From a virus: a stretch of DNA of 64,000 bases. The notes beneath the pieces are model-generated. The model was not told the origin of the DNA, searched no databases, and saw nothing but the letters and a program-made list of their open reading frames with translations. Every line of letters starts with the position of its first letter. The stretch's first letter is position 1. The DNA lies in the IMG/VR virus record IMGVR_UViG_3300036782_000015, positions 1 to 64,000 of that record, one strand, 5' to 3'. The translations under genes were made by a program, and so were the position numbers. Positions 24,792-32,753 of this stretch are shown piece after piece.

Positions 24792-27527
24792 TCAGCCTTC
24801 CTCCAGTCCATCATCATTTAATACTTCCTCTAGTAATTCCATTATTTCTTCTGCACCTTCTTCATCTCCATCCTCTAGTAGCTTAGTGACCAGTGCACCA
24901 GCATCCTTTTCTAGTGTACGCAGTTCCTCTTCATGTTGTTCTCTACGCTCATCTTCATCAATCTCTATAGGGGTGTTTTTTGGTGGGGTTTTGCCCTTCT
25001 TGATGTCTTCCTCTACTAACTCGACACCGAACTCCGCATTGTTCTTGTATCGGAACAACTCATTCAGCACTTCCTGTTTCGGTCTTCCCATAAGCTTTGC
25101 ATTCTCATCGTATAAGTCATTATTGTTATACCTCTTGTATCTCTTTTCAGGCTCATTAATAGCCTTAACCATAAATGGAGGAGTAGCTTCACCCTTCTTA
25201 TTGTACATCTTTAGCTTAACGATTGCATGATGCTTAGGCATACCCTTTGCTATTTGGTCTGCACTAAATTCTGGTTGAATAACGGACTCCAGTTCTTTTA
25301 AGTTATCCCTATCTGTCTGGAATACTACATAGTGTGGACCAGCCTTACGTATCATCTTAGGCAAGGACTTATCCATAGCCTTTAACTGCTCCCATCCATG
25401 GAACATAAATGTTAGACCACAACGGTACTTTCTGTAACGAGTTAACATATTTCTCCAACGCTCACTACCTTTGATATAGTGGTCTGGCTCATCTAGTATG
25501 ATGAAGCATGGCTTACGGTCATCCTCTTCCTCAATATCCTCCCTGCTGATAATAGCAAGGTTGAATTTAGATATCAAGAAGGATACTAATGCGGTCTGGT
25601 TCTCTTCACCTAGGGTTTCATTAGCCTTGACTAATACTAGGCAACCCTCATCCATCCACTTTCTGAAGTCTACTATATATTCACCATTCTCATCCTTTTT
25701 AGGCTTCTGAAGTATGAAACTCTTTAGAGCCTTCTTACGCATTACAACCGCTAAACGTCTGAATGCTTGTTCATATATAGCTTTTCTGTCCTCTTTAGAC
25801 ATCTTCTCATGGAAGTACTCCCAATCACTACGCAACTCTGGGTCATCAATATGAGGAATAATGCTGGCACGGTACTCCGCATTACTCAGCATATTCTCTA
25901 TATCCTGCAACGTTGCATCTGGAGTAGTGTATACTGCACGTACAGCATTCTCAACCCAGATTCTAGATGTCATGCTTAACTCCGTACCTGCAACTAACTC
26001 AACATATGACAGAATCTCTTCAGTAATTAAATCCTCAATAACATCAGCATTTCTACCCCTGAATATTTCATTCCATCCTAACCCTACTGGGTTCTCTGAA
26101 TTTAAGAAATCTATTATCTTTACCTTATGTCTCTTCTCTGGTGGAACTAGATTCAGTATCCTCTGTGCTAATTTACCATCTGCCGCATCTACTACCATAG
26201 ACCCATAACCTTTCTCCAGTGCATCTAGAGCAAAGCTAGCTGCAAAGGTAGACTTACCGCTACCTGGCTCTCCTATAACTACACGTGACATACACAGTAG
26301 GTTAGGGTTATCTCCTGCGAAGTATACTGTCTTAGTTTCACCATCTGTGTCCTCATATGTCGCAAACGGTATACCCTTACCATCATCTTCAAATATTTCT
26401 TTAGGTATATCTGCTGAACTCCTATGCTGAACGGTATCCAGCTCATTTTGGTGCTCCATTTGTAGTACTTGGTCTGGTACCTGTATGATCTTGGATAGCT
26501 CTAGGGAACATAACTCATCCCCATTCATCTTAACAACCATCTTACGGTCTCTAATATTCTTGAGGGCTTTAACTTTGTCTCTACCCTCTACTTCTTTAGA
26601 CACTAGTTTGTTATCTCCTTCCAGTGGGTGAAACCCTGCTGTAAGGCTTCTCGTGATGGCTCTACGTCTATCTTCATCATCAGATACAGCTATTGCATTA
26701 AAGTTAATCTTGAACCCTTCGCTATACTTCTTACGTAGTGAGGATTTAGAACGTCCCTCATGTGCCTTTCGCTTTAGCGACTCTCTAAATTCAGTATTCA
26801 TCTCCCATCCAGGTATGAGGAAATCTCCTACTATGTTCATAAGTTCCTCAAGAACAAGACCCATGACGTTAGCCAAGCCCACCAAGACGTTTTTTGATGT
26901 AAACATCGTACCTTTTTTCTTAGGGATGACGTTCTTCTCCTTGATATTTTCACCAATCCCAACCATAGTCTCATTCCAAGACTCACCAAGCGGTCTCATC
27001 CCTAGTTGTAGTATCGCATAATCCTCATCCTTAAGATAGTTTGTAGTCGTCAGGATAGAGTCAAGTGGGGTATACTTGGGGTTCTCCATGTCCAAGGCTA
27101 GTGCTGGGTGATTCTGCAAGGACATCTTAGTGACACTAGTATTGTCCATGTGAAGGTTAGGCAGAGGGTCTTTCACCTCCCTTACTGTAGAACGTTTCCA
27201 GCATCTTCTTATCTGTCTAGTAAGTGCATCCTTTAAATGGTCTTTATCAGGTATAACCAAATAGAACTTTACCTGACCTTTGTGTATAACCACTTCCCAC
27301 CATATGTTCATCTCTGGAGTGTATATTAATCTACCGCCTCCAAAGTTTATACGCTTGTTTAGTGGAGTAAACAATGTTGCAAACTCTGTTATAAGCCATC
27401 TAACTCCTGCATTGGACGTCATCTTACTAGGAATAACCTCCAGTGTCACATACTGTATTTCCTCTTTTTCTACTAAACGTATCTTCTCCTTAGTAGTTGG
27501 ATTAACAATATTAACCTCTGGTTGCAT
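24792..27527 (-). CDS. VirB4/TraG-type secretion or DNA-transfer ATPase
   Basis: 911 aa. N-terminal domain of about 380 residues (includes FGGGRLIYTPEMNIWWEVV), then a RecA/FtsK-like ATPase: Walker A GEPGSGKST at 419-427, Walker B CFIILDEPDHY at 674-684, and FMFHGWEQLK (sensor-like). The last 50 residues are an acidic helical tail (EEEL, EEIMELLEEVL). The layout fits HerA/VirB4/TraG ATPases of type IV secretion and conjugation. FtsK-type pumps also share the motor, but no gamma domain or four-helix N-terminus is seen. Between three small membrane proteins and a replication-relaxation gene, it is probably the motor of a transfer or secretion-like machine. Confidence 0.78.
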   Translation of the reverse strand: MQPEVNIVNPTTKEKIRLVEKEEIQYVTLEVIPSKMTSNAGVRWLITEFATLFTPLNKRINFGGGRLIYTPEMNIWWEVVIHKGQVKFYLVIPDKDHLKDALTRQIRRCWKRSTVREVKDPLPNLHMDNTSVTKMSLQNHPALALDMENPKYTPLDSILTTTNYLKDEDYAILQLGMRPLGESWNETMVGIGENIKEKNVIPKKKGTMFTSKNVLVGLANVMGLVLEELMNIVGDFLIPGWEMNTEFRESLKRKAHEGRSKSSLRKKYSEGFKINFNAIAVSDDEDRRRAITRSLTAGFHPLEGDNKLVSKEVEGRDKVKALKNIRDRKMVVKMNGDELCSLELSKIIQVPDQVLQMEHQNELDTVQHRSSADIPKEIFEDDGKGIPFATYEDTDGETKTVYFAGDNPNLLCMSRVVIGEPGSGKSTFAASFALDALEKGYGSMVVDAADGKLAQRILNLVPPEKRHKVKIIDFLNSENPVGLGWNEIFRGRNADVIEDLITEEILSYVELVAGTELSMTSRIWVENAVRAVYTTPDATLQDIENMLSNAEYRASIIPHIDDPELRSDWEYFHEKMSKEDRKAIYEQAFRRLAVVMRKKALKSFILQKPKKDENGEYIVDFRKWMDEGCLVLVKANETLGEENQTALVSFLISKFNLAIISREDIEEEDDRKPCFIILDEPDHYIKGSERWRNMLTRYRKYRCGLTFMFHGWEQLKAMDKSLPKMIRKAGPHYVVFQTDRDNLKELESVIQPEFSADQIAKGMPKHHAIVKLKMYNKKGEATPPFMVKAINEPEKRYKRYNNNDLYDENAKLMGRPKQEVLNELFRYKNNAEFGVELVEEDIKKGKTPPKNTPIEIDEDERREQHEEELRTLEKDAGALVTKLLEDGDEEGAEEIMELLEEVLNDDGLEEG

Positions 27528-27538
27528 CTTAACCCCTC

Positions 27539-27739
27539 CTATTTAAACCATCCTTGCATAAATTCTGGTAACACATACATCATCTCTTCCCTAGCCTTCT
27601 CACCTATAGATTCAAACGTTGCATCAAAGATACCACCCATTATACCACCAATGAACTTTAGACCATTACCAGATAGCTCTGGTACTGCTAATGTTACTAC
27701 TACATATATGCAAGAATATGCCAGCTTTCTAATCTCCAT
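27539..27739 (-). CDS. Small membrane protein 3 of the minus-strand operon
   Basis: 66 aa with hydrophobic stretches YSCIYVVVTLAVPEL and LKFIGGIMGGIF. Starts at ATG 27739, 1 nt after the stop of the 47-aa gene and preceded by GGGAGG. 11 nt upstream of the ATPase gene. No family recognised; a membrane component is likely. Confidence 0.65.
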   Translation of the reverse strand: MEIRKLAYSCIYVVVTLAVPELSGNGLKFIGGIMGGIFDATFESIGEKAREEMMYVLPEFMQGWFK

Positions 27740-27740
27740 A

Positions 27741-27884
27741 CTAGTGACCTCCCATCCACATGCCCATCAGCACTTTGACAGTCTTGTATGCCACTTGATA
27801 TGAGAATCCAGGAGCTATATATTCAATAGCTCCCATTATCAAGAGCGTCTTAGCTATACTCCCAACCAGCCTAACCCAAAACAT
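27741..27884 (-). CDS. Small membrane protein 2 of the minus-strand operon
   Basis: 47 aa starting MFWVRLVGSIAKTLLIMGAI, with two short hydrophobic stretches. GGAGGT precedes the start. Starts 1 nt after the 44-aa gene's stop. Unrecognised. Confidence 0.6.
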   Translation of the reverse strand: MFWVRLVGSIAKTLLIMGAIEYIAPGFSYQVAYKTVKVLMGMWMGGH

Positions 27885-27885
27885 G

Positions 27886-28020
27886 TTATTGTACCTCCAG
27901 TAATACTTCTACTGCCTTGTTTACTGACCACGTTAATACCTTGATAGTCACCATACCTGCCGTAACTAATCCTGCACCAACAACGTATAACACTTTATTG
28001 CTTACTGGTTTCTTCTCCAT
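27886..28020 (-). CDS. Small membrane protein 1 of the minus-strand operon
   Basis: 44 aa; LYVVGAGLVTAGMVTIKVL is a probable membrane helix after a short basic N-terminus (MEKKPVSNK). AGGAGGGG precedes ATG 28020. Unrecognised. Confidence 0.6.
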   Translation of the reverse strand: MEKKPVSNKVLYVVGAGLVTAGMVTIKVLTWSVNKAVEVLLEVQ

Positions 28021-28031
28021 TTGAACCCCTC

Positions 28032-28412
28032 CTATTGAAATTGTTTAGCATTCATGCTTAAAGCTTTGTCTAGGTCTATCTCCTTGTCTTGCTGTACAAG
28101 TATCTTTGGCTTGGATTCTTTTATCTGAGGTGCAGGCTTCTTATCTGACACTGGGAGCTGAGGTTTCTGATGGGATACTTTTTTCTTGGGTTTACTAGGG
28201 TTCTCTGTTCTCTGATGTGATTTGATAGTAGTCTGTGACATTATCTCCGATGTGATGTTATCATATAACCTCTGTGCCAGTTTTGGGTCATGCTCTACTG
28301 CGAATAATACACACTCCCTGATAAAACCGCTTCTATCCTTCATATCATTTAGATGGTCTTCCATCCATTCTGTAGACTTAGTTGTTCTGAAGGTATACTG
28401 TTTATCAGCCAT
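28032..28412 (-). CDS. Ribbon-helix-helix protein, ParR-like adaptor
   Basis: 126 aa from ATG 28412. Residues 4-45 have an RHH pattern: strand YTFRTTK, helix EWMEDHLNDMKDRSG, helix FIRECVLFAVEHDP. The rest is a long Lys/Pro/Gln-rich linker ending in LDKALSMNAKQFQ, a short amphipathic helix that could contact an actin filament. An RHH gene directly after a ParM-like gene is the standard ParMR order, so this is probably the centromere-binding adaptor (inference). Confidence 0.65.
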   Translation of the reverse strand: MADKQYTFRTTKSTEWMEDHLNDMKDRSGFIRECVLFAVEHDPKLAQRLYDNITSEIMSQTTIKSHQRTENPSKPKKKVSHQKPQLPVSDKKPAPQIKESKPKILVQQDKEIDLDKALSMNAKQFQ

Positions 28413-28413
28413 A

Positions 28414-29451
28414 TCACACACCCCTAATCAGGTTTCTAATACCCCATTTATTATAACCTCTAGCCACTGCAAATTGTCCACTCTGTGATAGCTCTGGGTT
28501 TGGGAAGTGGTCTTTCATATGAGGATACAGTGAAGCACCTCCACCACCAGCAAATATTATCTTATCTAGGAAGTTAATCTCATCCTTCCAGAAGTTATGC
28601 AGTCTATTAGTGATGTCGTAAGCTACGTTTTCGTAAGCCCAATCTATTGTTGGAGCCATGTCGTACACCTTAGTTCCAGACTTCAATACTCTGCTCTGTA
28701 CTACGTGCTCTGCTTTGTACAGTGGGAAGTTTACTCCTGTGTGGTCTAATATGTTATCAGAGACGACTTGGTTTACAGAGTTCATAGCAACGCTGAAGCT
28801 AGTAGTTAGATGCTCAATGTTATTGAAGACCTCACACACGTAGATGTCTGTAGTTCCAAATCCTATATCGACTACTGCTACTCTTGACTTAGCTAAGTTT
28901 GTGTCTGCTATCTCACCTTTGTCATCCAGTATTCTATCCATTAAAGCCCCAAATGGTTGTGGTACAAATAAGCCCTTTCTACCTCTAACTGACCCATTCA
29001 CTCTTATCCCAGAGGACTCTATGTTGTACTCATGCTTATTGTCCATGAACAGGCTCTTGATAGCTTCCTTATATTGGTCGAAGTGACTGACTGGTAGACC
29101 TGATACAAAGTTAGTTTCCTTTGCCCCACCATTCATCCCTAGACCGAGGATAGTTCCTAGTAATATCTTTGTAACCTCACTATCAAAGCGGTCACTCGTC
29201 AGAGAGTGCTTAACAATTCTAGATTGAGTTATTGCCAAGTCTGATACAAAGTGTACACCTTGAGCGTCTCTGTACTCTATGTCATCATGCTTATTGTCTA
29301 CTGCAAACGAGTCTGCTACGCTTTTGTTGAATTCCTTTAGCTTTCTATCCTTCCCTACACCCACAACCGACTTAATTATGATTGGTTTGCCATTGATGAT
29401 ACCTTTTGTATACATATAACCCAAGTCAACTGATGTAATCGCTTTACTCAT
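28414..29451 (-). CDS. parM: ParM/Alp-like actin
   Basis: 345 aa from ATG 29451 (AAGGAGG upstream). Actin-fold motifs: phosphate 1 SVDLGYMYTK, the PVSHFDQY segment, phosphate 2 VAVVDIGFGTTDIYV, adenosine IIFAGGGGASLYP. ParM-type actins form ATP-driven filaments that separate plasmids; some phages use actins to move genomes. With the RHH protein it should form a type II partition system. It is one nt from the RHH gene and 13 nt downstream of the VirB2-like gene, so partition and transfer-like genes share one transcript. Confidence 0.88.
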   Translation of the reverse strand: MSKAITSVDLGYMYTKGIINGKPIIIKSVVGVGKDRKLKEFNKSVADSFAVDNKHDDIEYRDAQGVHFVSDLAITQSRIVKHSLTSDRFDSEVTKILLGTILGLGMNGGAKETNFVSGLPVSHFDQYKEAIKSLFMDNKHEYNIESSGIRVNGSVRGRKGLFVPQPFGALMDRILDDKGEIADTNLAKSRVAVVDIGFGTTDIYVCEVFNNIEHLTTSFSVAMNSVNQVVSDNILDHTGVNFPLYKAEHVVQSRVLKSGTKVYDMAPTIDWAYENVAYDITNRLHNFWKDEINFLDKIIFAGGGGASLYPHMKDHFPNPELSQSGQFAVARGYNKWGIRNLIRGV

Positions 29452-29464
29452 ATCTGATTCCTCC

Positions 29465-29941
29465 TTAGAAAGATATAGATGAACGGATGATATTCGAAAT
29501 CCAACGTAGCATCTGGAACATTGTAGGTAACATTGAGATTCCAATGTAAGCATACCCTACGTTCTTAATTCTGTTCCATCCAGCATCCTTACTCTTACCT
29601 GTTGCCATCATGATAAACCCTATCAGAGCGTAGAACCAAAGTATTGGCTCTGCTATTGCAGTGAATATATCAACTATATCCATGAACCCTCTGCGTAGGT
29701 CATTGGCATTTTGAGTAGCTGCAAATGCATGTGTAGCTCTCATCCCTAGTCTAGTAACGATTGCTGTAGGTAGAATCATCTCTCCGAACCATCTAACCAA
29801 GGACTTTCTACCCTGCTCTAACTCTCCAGTATGACGTGATTTATTTTCATACTGAGGTTCCACGAAATCCCACTTAATTACTTCAGACTTCTTAACGTTG
29901 CTCACCTGAATACCTTTACTCGTAGTTACCAATTGCGTCAT
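29465..29941 (-). CDS. Two-TM membrane protein, VirB2/TrbC-pilin-like
   Basis: 158 aa, ATG 29941 with GGAGGAG in front. Residues 50-75 look like a late signal-like segment ending HAFAATQ. Two hydrophobic helices follow at about 98-115 (EPILWFYALIGFIMMATG) and 127-146, split by a short basic loop (KSKDAGWNRIK). This is the organisation of VirB2/TrbC pilin precursors, but the N-terminal 50 residues are polar and unusual. First gene of the operon. The pilin assignment is inference. Confidence 0.55.
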   Translation of the reverse strand: MTQLVTTSKGIQVSNVKKSEVIKWDFVEPQYENKSRHTGELEQGRKSLVRWFGEMILPTAIVTRLGMRATHAFAATQNANDLRRGFMDIVDIFTAIAEPILWFYALIGFIMMATGKSKDAGWNRIKNVGYAYIGISMLPTMFQMLRWISNIIRSSISF

Positions 29942-30008
29942 CATAATCTCCTCCATACTCATTGATTTCCGCAACCCAGACCGGAGACACCCCAGAGTAA
30001 GAAAAAAT

Positions 30009-30116
30009 GTTTCGGTTTTGCTGAAGAGTGGGACACCTAGAGAATCAAAGAGTGTACTAGCATTGCCCCCTCATTACCAAAAAGTGACGGTGGGTCGTTT
30101 CGGGGGGTCGTTTCGG
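30009..30116. repeat. GTTTCGG repeats upstream of the ParM operon
   Basis: GGGTCGTTTCGG occurs twice in tandem at 30092-30103 and 30105-30116 (13-bp period). A related TTTCGGTTTTGCT lies at 30010-30022 and TTTCGGGTTTGCT at 30112-30124. They are directly upstream of a ParM/RHH operon, where centromere (parC) iterons usually lie. Confidence 0.45.
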
Positions 30117-30248
30117 GTTTGCTTTAACTTTACGTTGGTCTAGCTTGTCACATTACTAGGGACGAGTTCAATGCCATTGCTTCCTGCTAATACGGAAGAA
30201 TATTCCTGTCGTGGATTGGGGAAACCTAAGTTCAGGGGGTGGCTATCA

Positions 30249-30350
30249 ATGGAAGAGAAGAAAGCACTAGGTGAACGCATCTTTGACTTTTCAATAAGAG
30301 GGCTTATAGTACTCTATTTCATAAAAGCGGCAGTGGAAGTATTTGGCTAG
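30249..30350 (+). CDS. 33-aa small membrane protein
   Basis: A complete frame with RGLIVLYFIKAAVEVFG as one membrane helix after a charged N-terminus. GGGGGTGG is 8 nt before the ATG. It lies alone on the + strand between the divergent operons. Confidence 0.45.
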   Translation: MEEKKALGERIFDFSIRGLIVLYFIKAAVEVFG

Positions 30351-30394
30351 AACACCGAGGAATCCCCACGGAGGGGAGGGAAAAAAGAAAAAGG

Positions 30395-30511
30395 AAGAGA
30401 GAGCAACGCACTACGAACTGGCATAGTGAATAGTATAGGGAAGTGAAGATACCTCGCTTTCATGACCCTATAGCTGATTCCCTAGTTTCGTAGCTACCTT
30501 GTGTCTCTCTT
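30395..30511. other. 117-bp interrupted inverted repeat
   Basis: Arms AAGAGAGA (30395-30402) with TCTCTCTT (30504-30511), CAA with TTG, CTACGAA (30411-30417) with TTCGTAG (30487-30493), and an inner TATAGGG (30434-30440) with CCCTATA (30466-30472). It could be a structured RNA, an oriT-like element or a protein-binding cruciform. Its right arm overlaps the -35 box of the following promoter. Confidence 0.5.
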
Positions 30512-30528
30512 TTACTGTGTATTATACT
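30499..30528 (+). promoter_or_regulatory. Predicted promoter of the 103-aa gene
   Basis: TTGTGT (30499-30504), 18-bp spacer, TATACT (30523-30528). It overlaps the inverted repeat, so binding there could control it. Confidence 0.45.
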
Positions 30529-30581
30529 ATAGTCTCCTCCATGATAATTTATTATAGACAAGTTATTTTGGAGGTGTAGGA

Positions 30582-30893
30582 ATGGCTATTAACAAATATA
30601 TCCATGATGTAAATGCTTATGTGGAGCAACAAAAACGCTACGGAACTGACAGTGTTAAGGTTGAGCTGGACGACACTAATAACAAGGTTACTATTGCATT
30701 GATTGATGCATACAACAACCCTGTTGCAGGTGCACCACTATTGGTAGATGAGAAATTACCTGATGCACGTAAAGCTGTCAAGTTCTATGAAGAGATGATT
30801 CACCAGTTAGAGCAAGGTGATATCATCCGTAACCTACAGACTACTGGGAAACCAACATCTGGTGGATACAACGATAACAACAGTCGCTACTAA
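30582..30893 (+). CDS. Hypothetical protein, single-gene unit
   Basis: 103 aa, GGAGGT upstream. Amphipathic helices around two short strands (KVELDDTNNKVTIALID), and a disordered Gly/Asn-rich end. It has its own promoter and terminator, suggesting it is strongly or separately expressed. Unrecognised. Confidence 0.7.
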   Translation: MAINKYIHDVNAYVEQQKRYGTDSVKVELDDTNNKVTIALIDAYNNPVAGAPLLVDEKLPDARKAVKFYEEMIHQLEQGDIIRNLQTTGKPTSGGYNDNNSRY

Positions 30894-30902
30894 GCAACGC
30901 TT

Positions 30903-30935
30903 AAAAGAGTACCCTTTGGGTACTCTTTTTATTTT
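30903..30935 (+). terminator. Terminator
   Basis: AAAAGAGTACCC (30903-30914) pairs perfectly with GGGTACTCTTTT (30918-30929), followed by TATTTTTG. Confidence 0.9.
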
Positions 30936-31106
30936 TGTCTTTTTTATTAAAAGGAGTATTTAAAAATTTTCTTTAAATTTTTAAGAATTTTAAGTATACT
31001 TTTAAAATTTTTAGTAAGTAAGGGACTAGGTTAGCCATACGGACGGAGACAACTTTGGGTTTGGAGGCTTTTATTAAGCGAACTCAACCAAAAGGAGGAA
31101 TTTAAT
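30936..31106. other. Second AT-rich intergenic tract
   Basis: 171 bp; 30950-31016 is almost pure A/T with TTTAAAAATTTT-type palindromic runs, similar in kind to 7040-7105. The last 15 bp carry AAAGGAGG for the next gene. Possible unwinding element or UP-rich promoter; no firm call. Confidence 0.3.
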
Positions 31107-32276
31107 ATGGCTGAAATATTTACAGGTAGTAACCCATCCCAAATGTATATGGATGCACTGTTTACATTATGTTTAGAGGGGGATATTGTAAAGCCACGTG
31201 GCAAAGCGGTAAAGGAGATTCGTCCAGTAATCCTAGAGTTTACTGAACCTGCTAACCGTCTAACATTTCTGTTAGGACGTGTGGTAAATCCATTCTTCCA
31301 ACTAGCTGAATCCACACTGTGGATTCCAGGTGGTAGAAGTGACGTAGCATGGTTGCTAGACTACAATGCTAGCATGGAACAGTTTTCTGATGATGGAGTA
31401 TACTTCAATGCCCCATATGGTGAGCGTTTACGACACTGGAACAAGAGTGATGCGAATAACTTTATCCTGAATCCTTTTGACCAGTTATACGATGTGTATG
31501 AGAAGCTTAAAGCTGACCCTGACACACGCCAAGCAGTAGCAGTAATTTATAACCCTATCTTCGACCATGCACGCAATGAGACGAAAGATAGACCATGTAA
31601 CCTTCTCTTGACTTTCAAGATACGTAAGGGTAAACTAGACTTAACAGTCATGAACCGTAGTAATGACTTGCATTGGGGTACATTTGGTGCTAACCTTTGT
31701 CAATTTGCTACTATTCTAGAGTGTATGGCAAGCTGGCTAGGGATTCCAATGGGAACATACAACCAGATTACTGACTCTCTTCATATCTATCTTGAAGACT
31801 ATGGTGCAAAAGAGACTGAGAAGGTATTAGGTGCATACGGTTTAACTGCTAGTACTTTGGTGGGACGTGAAGTACCACAGGTACAACAGTTTACATTCAT
31901 GAGTGAGCCTAGGATGTCTAGTAATTTCGATGAGTTCCACGATATTCTAGAGTATTTCTTTGAAGAAATTGACCCTCTGTTTAGCCTACCTGGAACTTAT
32001 GTGAATGGTAATTGGAGTGACGTACTAGACAGCATTCATGGTATCGAGGATGACTATTTAAGAATGGCATTCTTTGCAATGTTTGCATACCGAGCACACA
32101 AGCGTGGTAGCTGGAACGTGATGGTGGATGCTCTAGATAGTATGGTTCCTTGCTCTTGGAAACTGTCTTGCCTACGATTCTTGTATCCTAAGTATAAGGA
32201 CTTGTTAGATTTCCAAGCTCTATATGAAGGCTGGGATTACGACAGAGTTCTTTACATCGAACGCACAAACGGATAA
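31107..32276 (+). CDS. Thymidylate synthase-like enzyme (dTMP synthase or dUMP hydroxymethylase)
   Basis: 389 aa with the ThyA fold. Catalytic Cys164 lies in DRPCNLL, where ThyA has PCH. The stretch TVMNRSNDLHWGTFGANLCQF corresponds to the folate and nucleotide site; Asn196 matches the Asn that recognises uracil, so dUMP rather than dCMP is the likely substrate. The C-terminal 130 residues lack close similarity to ThyA, making it longer than usual (about 264 aa). Phages with hydroxymethyluracil DNA use related enzymes, so methylation and hydroxymethylation cannot be separated by reading. Confidence 0.8.
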   Translation: MAEIFTGSNPSQMYMDALFTLCLEGDIVKPRGKAVKEIRPVILEFTEPANRLTFLLGRVVNPFFQLAESTLWIPGGRSDVAWLLDYNASMEQFSDDGVYFNAPYGERLRHWNKSDANNFILNPFDQLYDVYEKLKADPDTRQAVAVIYNPIFDHARNETKDRPCNLLLTFKIRKGKLDLTVMNRSNDLHWGTFGANLCQFATILECMASWLGIPMGTYNQITDSLHIYLEDYGAKETEKVLGAYGLTASTLVGREVPQVQQFTFMSEPRMSSNFDEFHDILEYFFEEIDPLFSLPGTYVNGNWSDVLDSIHGIEDDYLRMAFFAMFAYRAHKRGSWNVMVDALDSMVPCSWKLSCLRFLYPKYKDLLDFQALYEGWDYDRVLYIERTNG

Positions 32277-32315
32277 CACAGGGGAGAGAATTCAGGACAC
32301 TTCCTCTTTTTTCAA

Positions 32316-32350
32316 AGCGAACGGACGATTGGTCTGTTCGCTATATTTTT
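32316..32350 (+). terminator. Terminator after TS-like gene
   Basis: AGCGAACGGAC (32316-32326) pairs with GTCTGTTCGCT (32332-32342) with one G-U, followed by ATATTTTT. Confidence 0.8.
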
Positions 32351-32368
32351 GGAGAGGGAGTGGCTTTA

Positions 32369-32749
32369 ATGGGAAAGGCACTATTAGACGGAGAGATTAT
32401 ATTAGCAGTAGATTTTGATGGAACGATTAGTACAGAGCCTGATATGGGGCATGCACTGGTATTACAACCAAATTGTAAACAAGTACTGGAAAGATTCTAT
32501 GAGGATGGTGTTCGTTTAATCCTATGGACTTGTCGTACTGGAGCACCTTTAGATGAAGCTTTAGCGTTCCTAGAAGCAAATGAGTTAGGTCATATCTGGT
32601 GTGCTATCAATGACCAACTACCTGAAGTTAATGCAAAGTATGAACCAAATGTAGCTAGAAAAGTTGGTGCTGATATTTATATTGACGATAAGTCAATTGG
32701 GTATAAAGTCGATTGGTTAGCAATCGAAAAACACATATATGGAGAGTGA
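32369..32749 (+). CDS. HAD-superfamily hydrolase
   Basis: 126 aa from ATG 32369 (GGAGAGGG). Motif I DFDGT (15-19), motif II LWTCRTGA, and motif III/IV IYIDDKSIG: a minimal HAD phosphatase without a large cap. It probably removes phosphate from a nucleotide or small metabolite. Its location between the TS-like gene and the Nmad1-like gene suggests nucleotide metabolism, but the substrate is unknown. Confidence 0.8.
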   Translation: MGKALLDGEIILAVDFDGTISTEPDMGHALVLQPNCKQVLERFYEDGVRLILWTCRTGAPLDEALAFLEANELGHIWCAINDQLPEVNAKYEPNVARKVGADIYIDDKSIGYKVDWLAIEKHIYGE

Positions 32750-32753
32750 TTAG

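Noticed and set aside
24886-26208. Several + strand frames opposite the 911-aa ATPase gene
   Set aside because: Antisense shadows of a clear coding gene, with no ribosome sites or family signals.
24792-27527. FtsK chromosome translocase
   Set aside because: No N-terminal four-helix membrane domain or gamma domain; neighbours fit a conjugation-type ATPase better.
23966-29974. Insertion sequence or integrase as carrier of the minus-strand operon
   Set aside because: No transposase, recombinase or flanking inverted or direct repeats were seen at the block edges.
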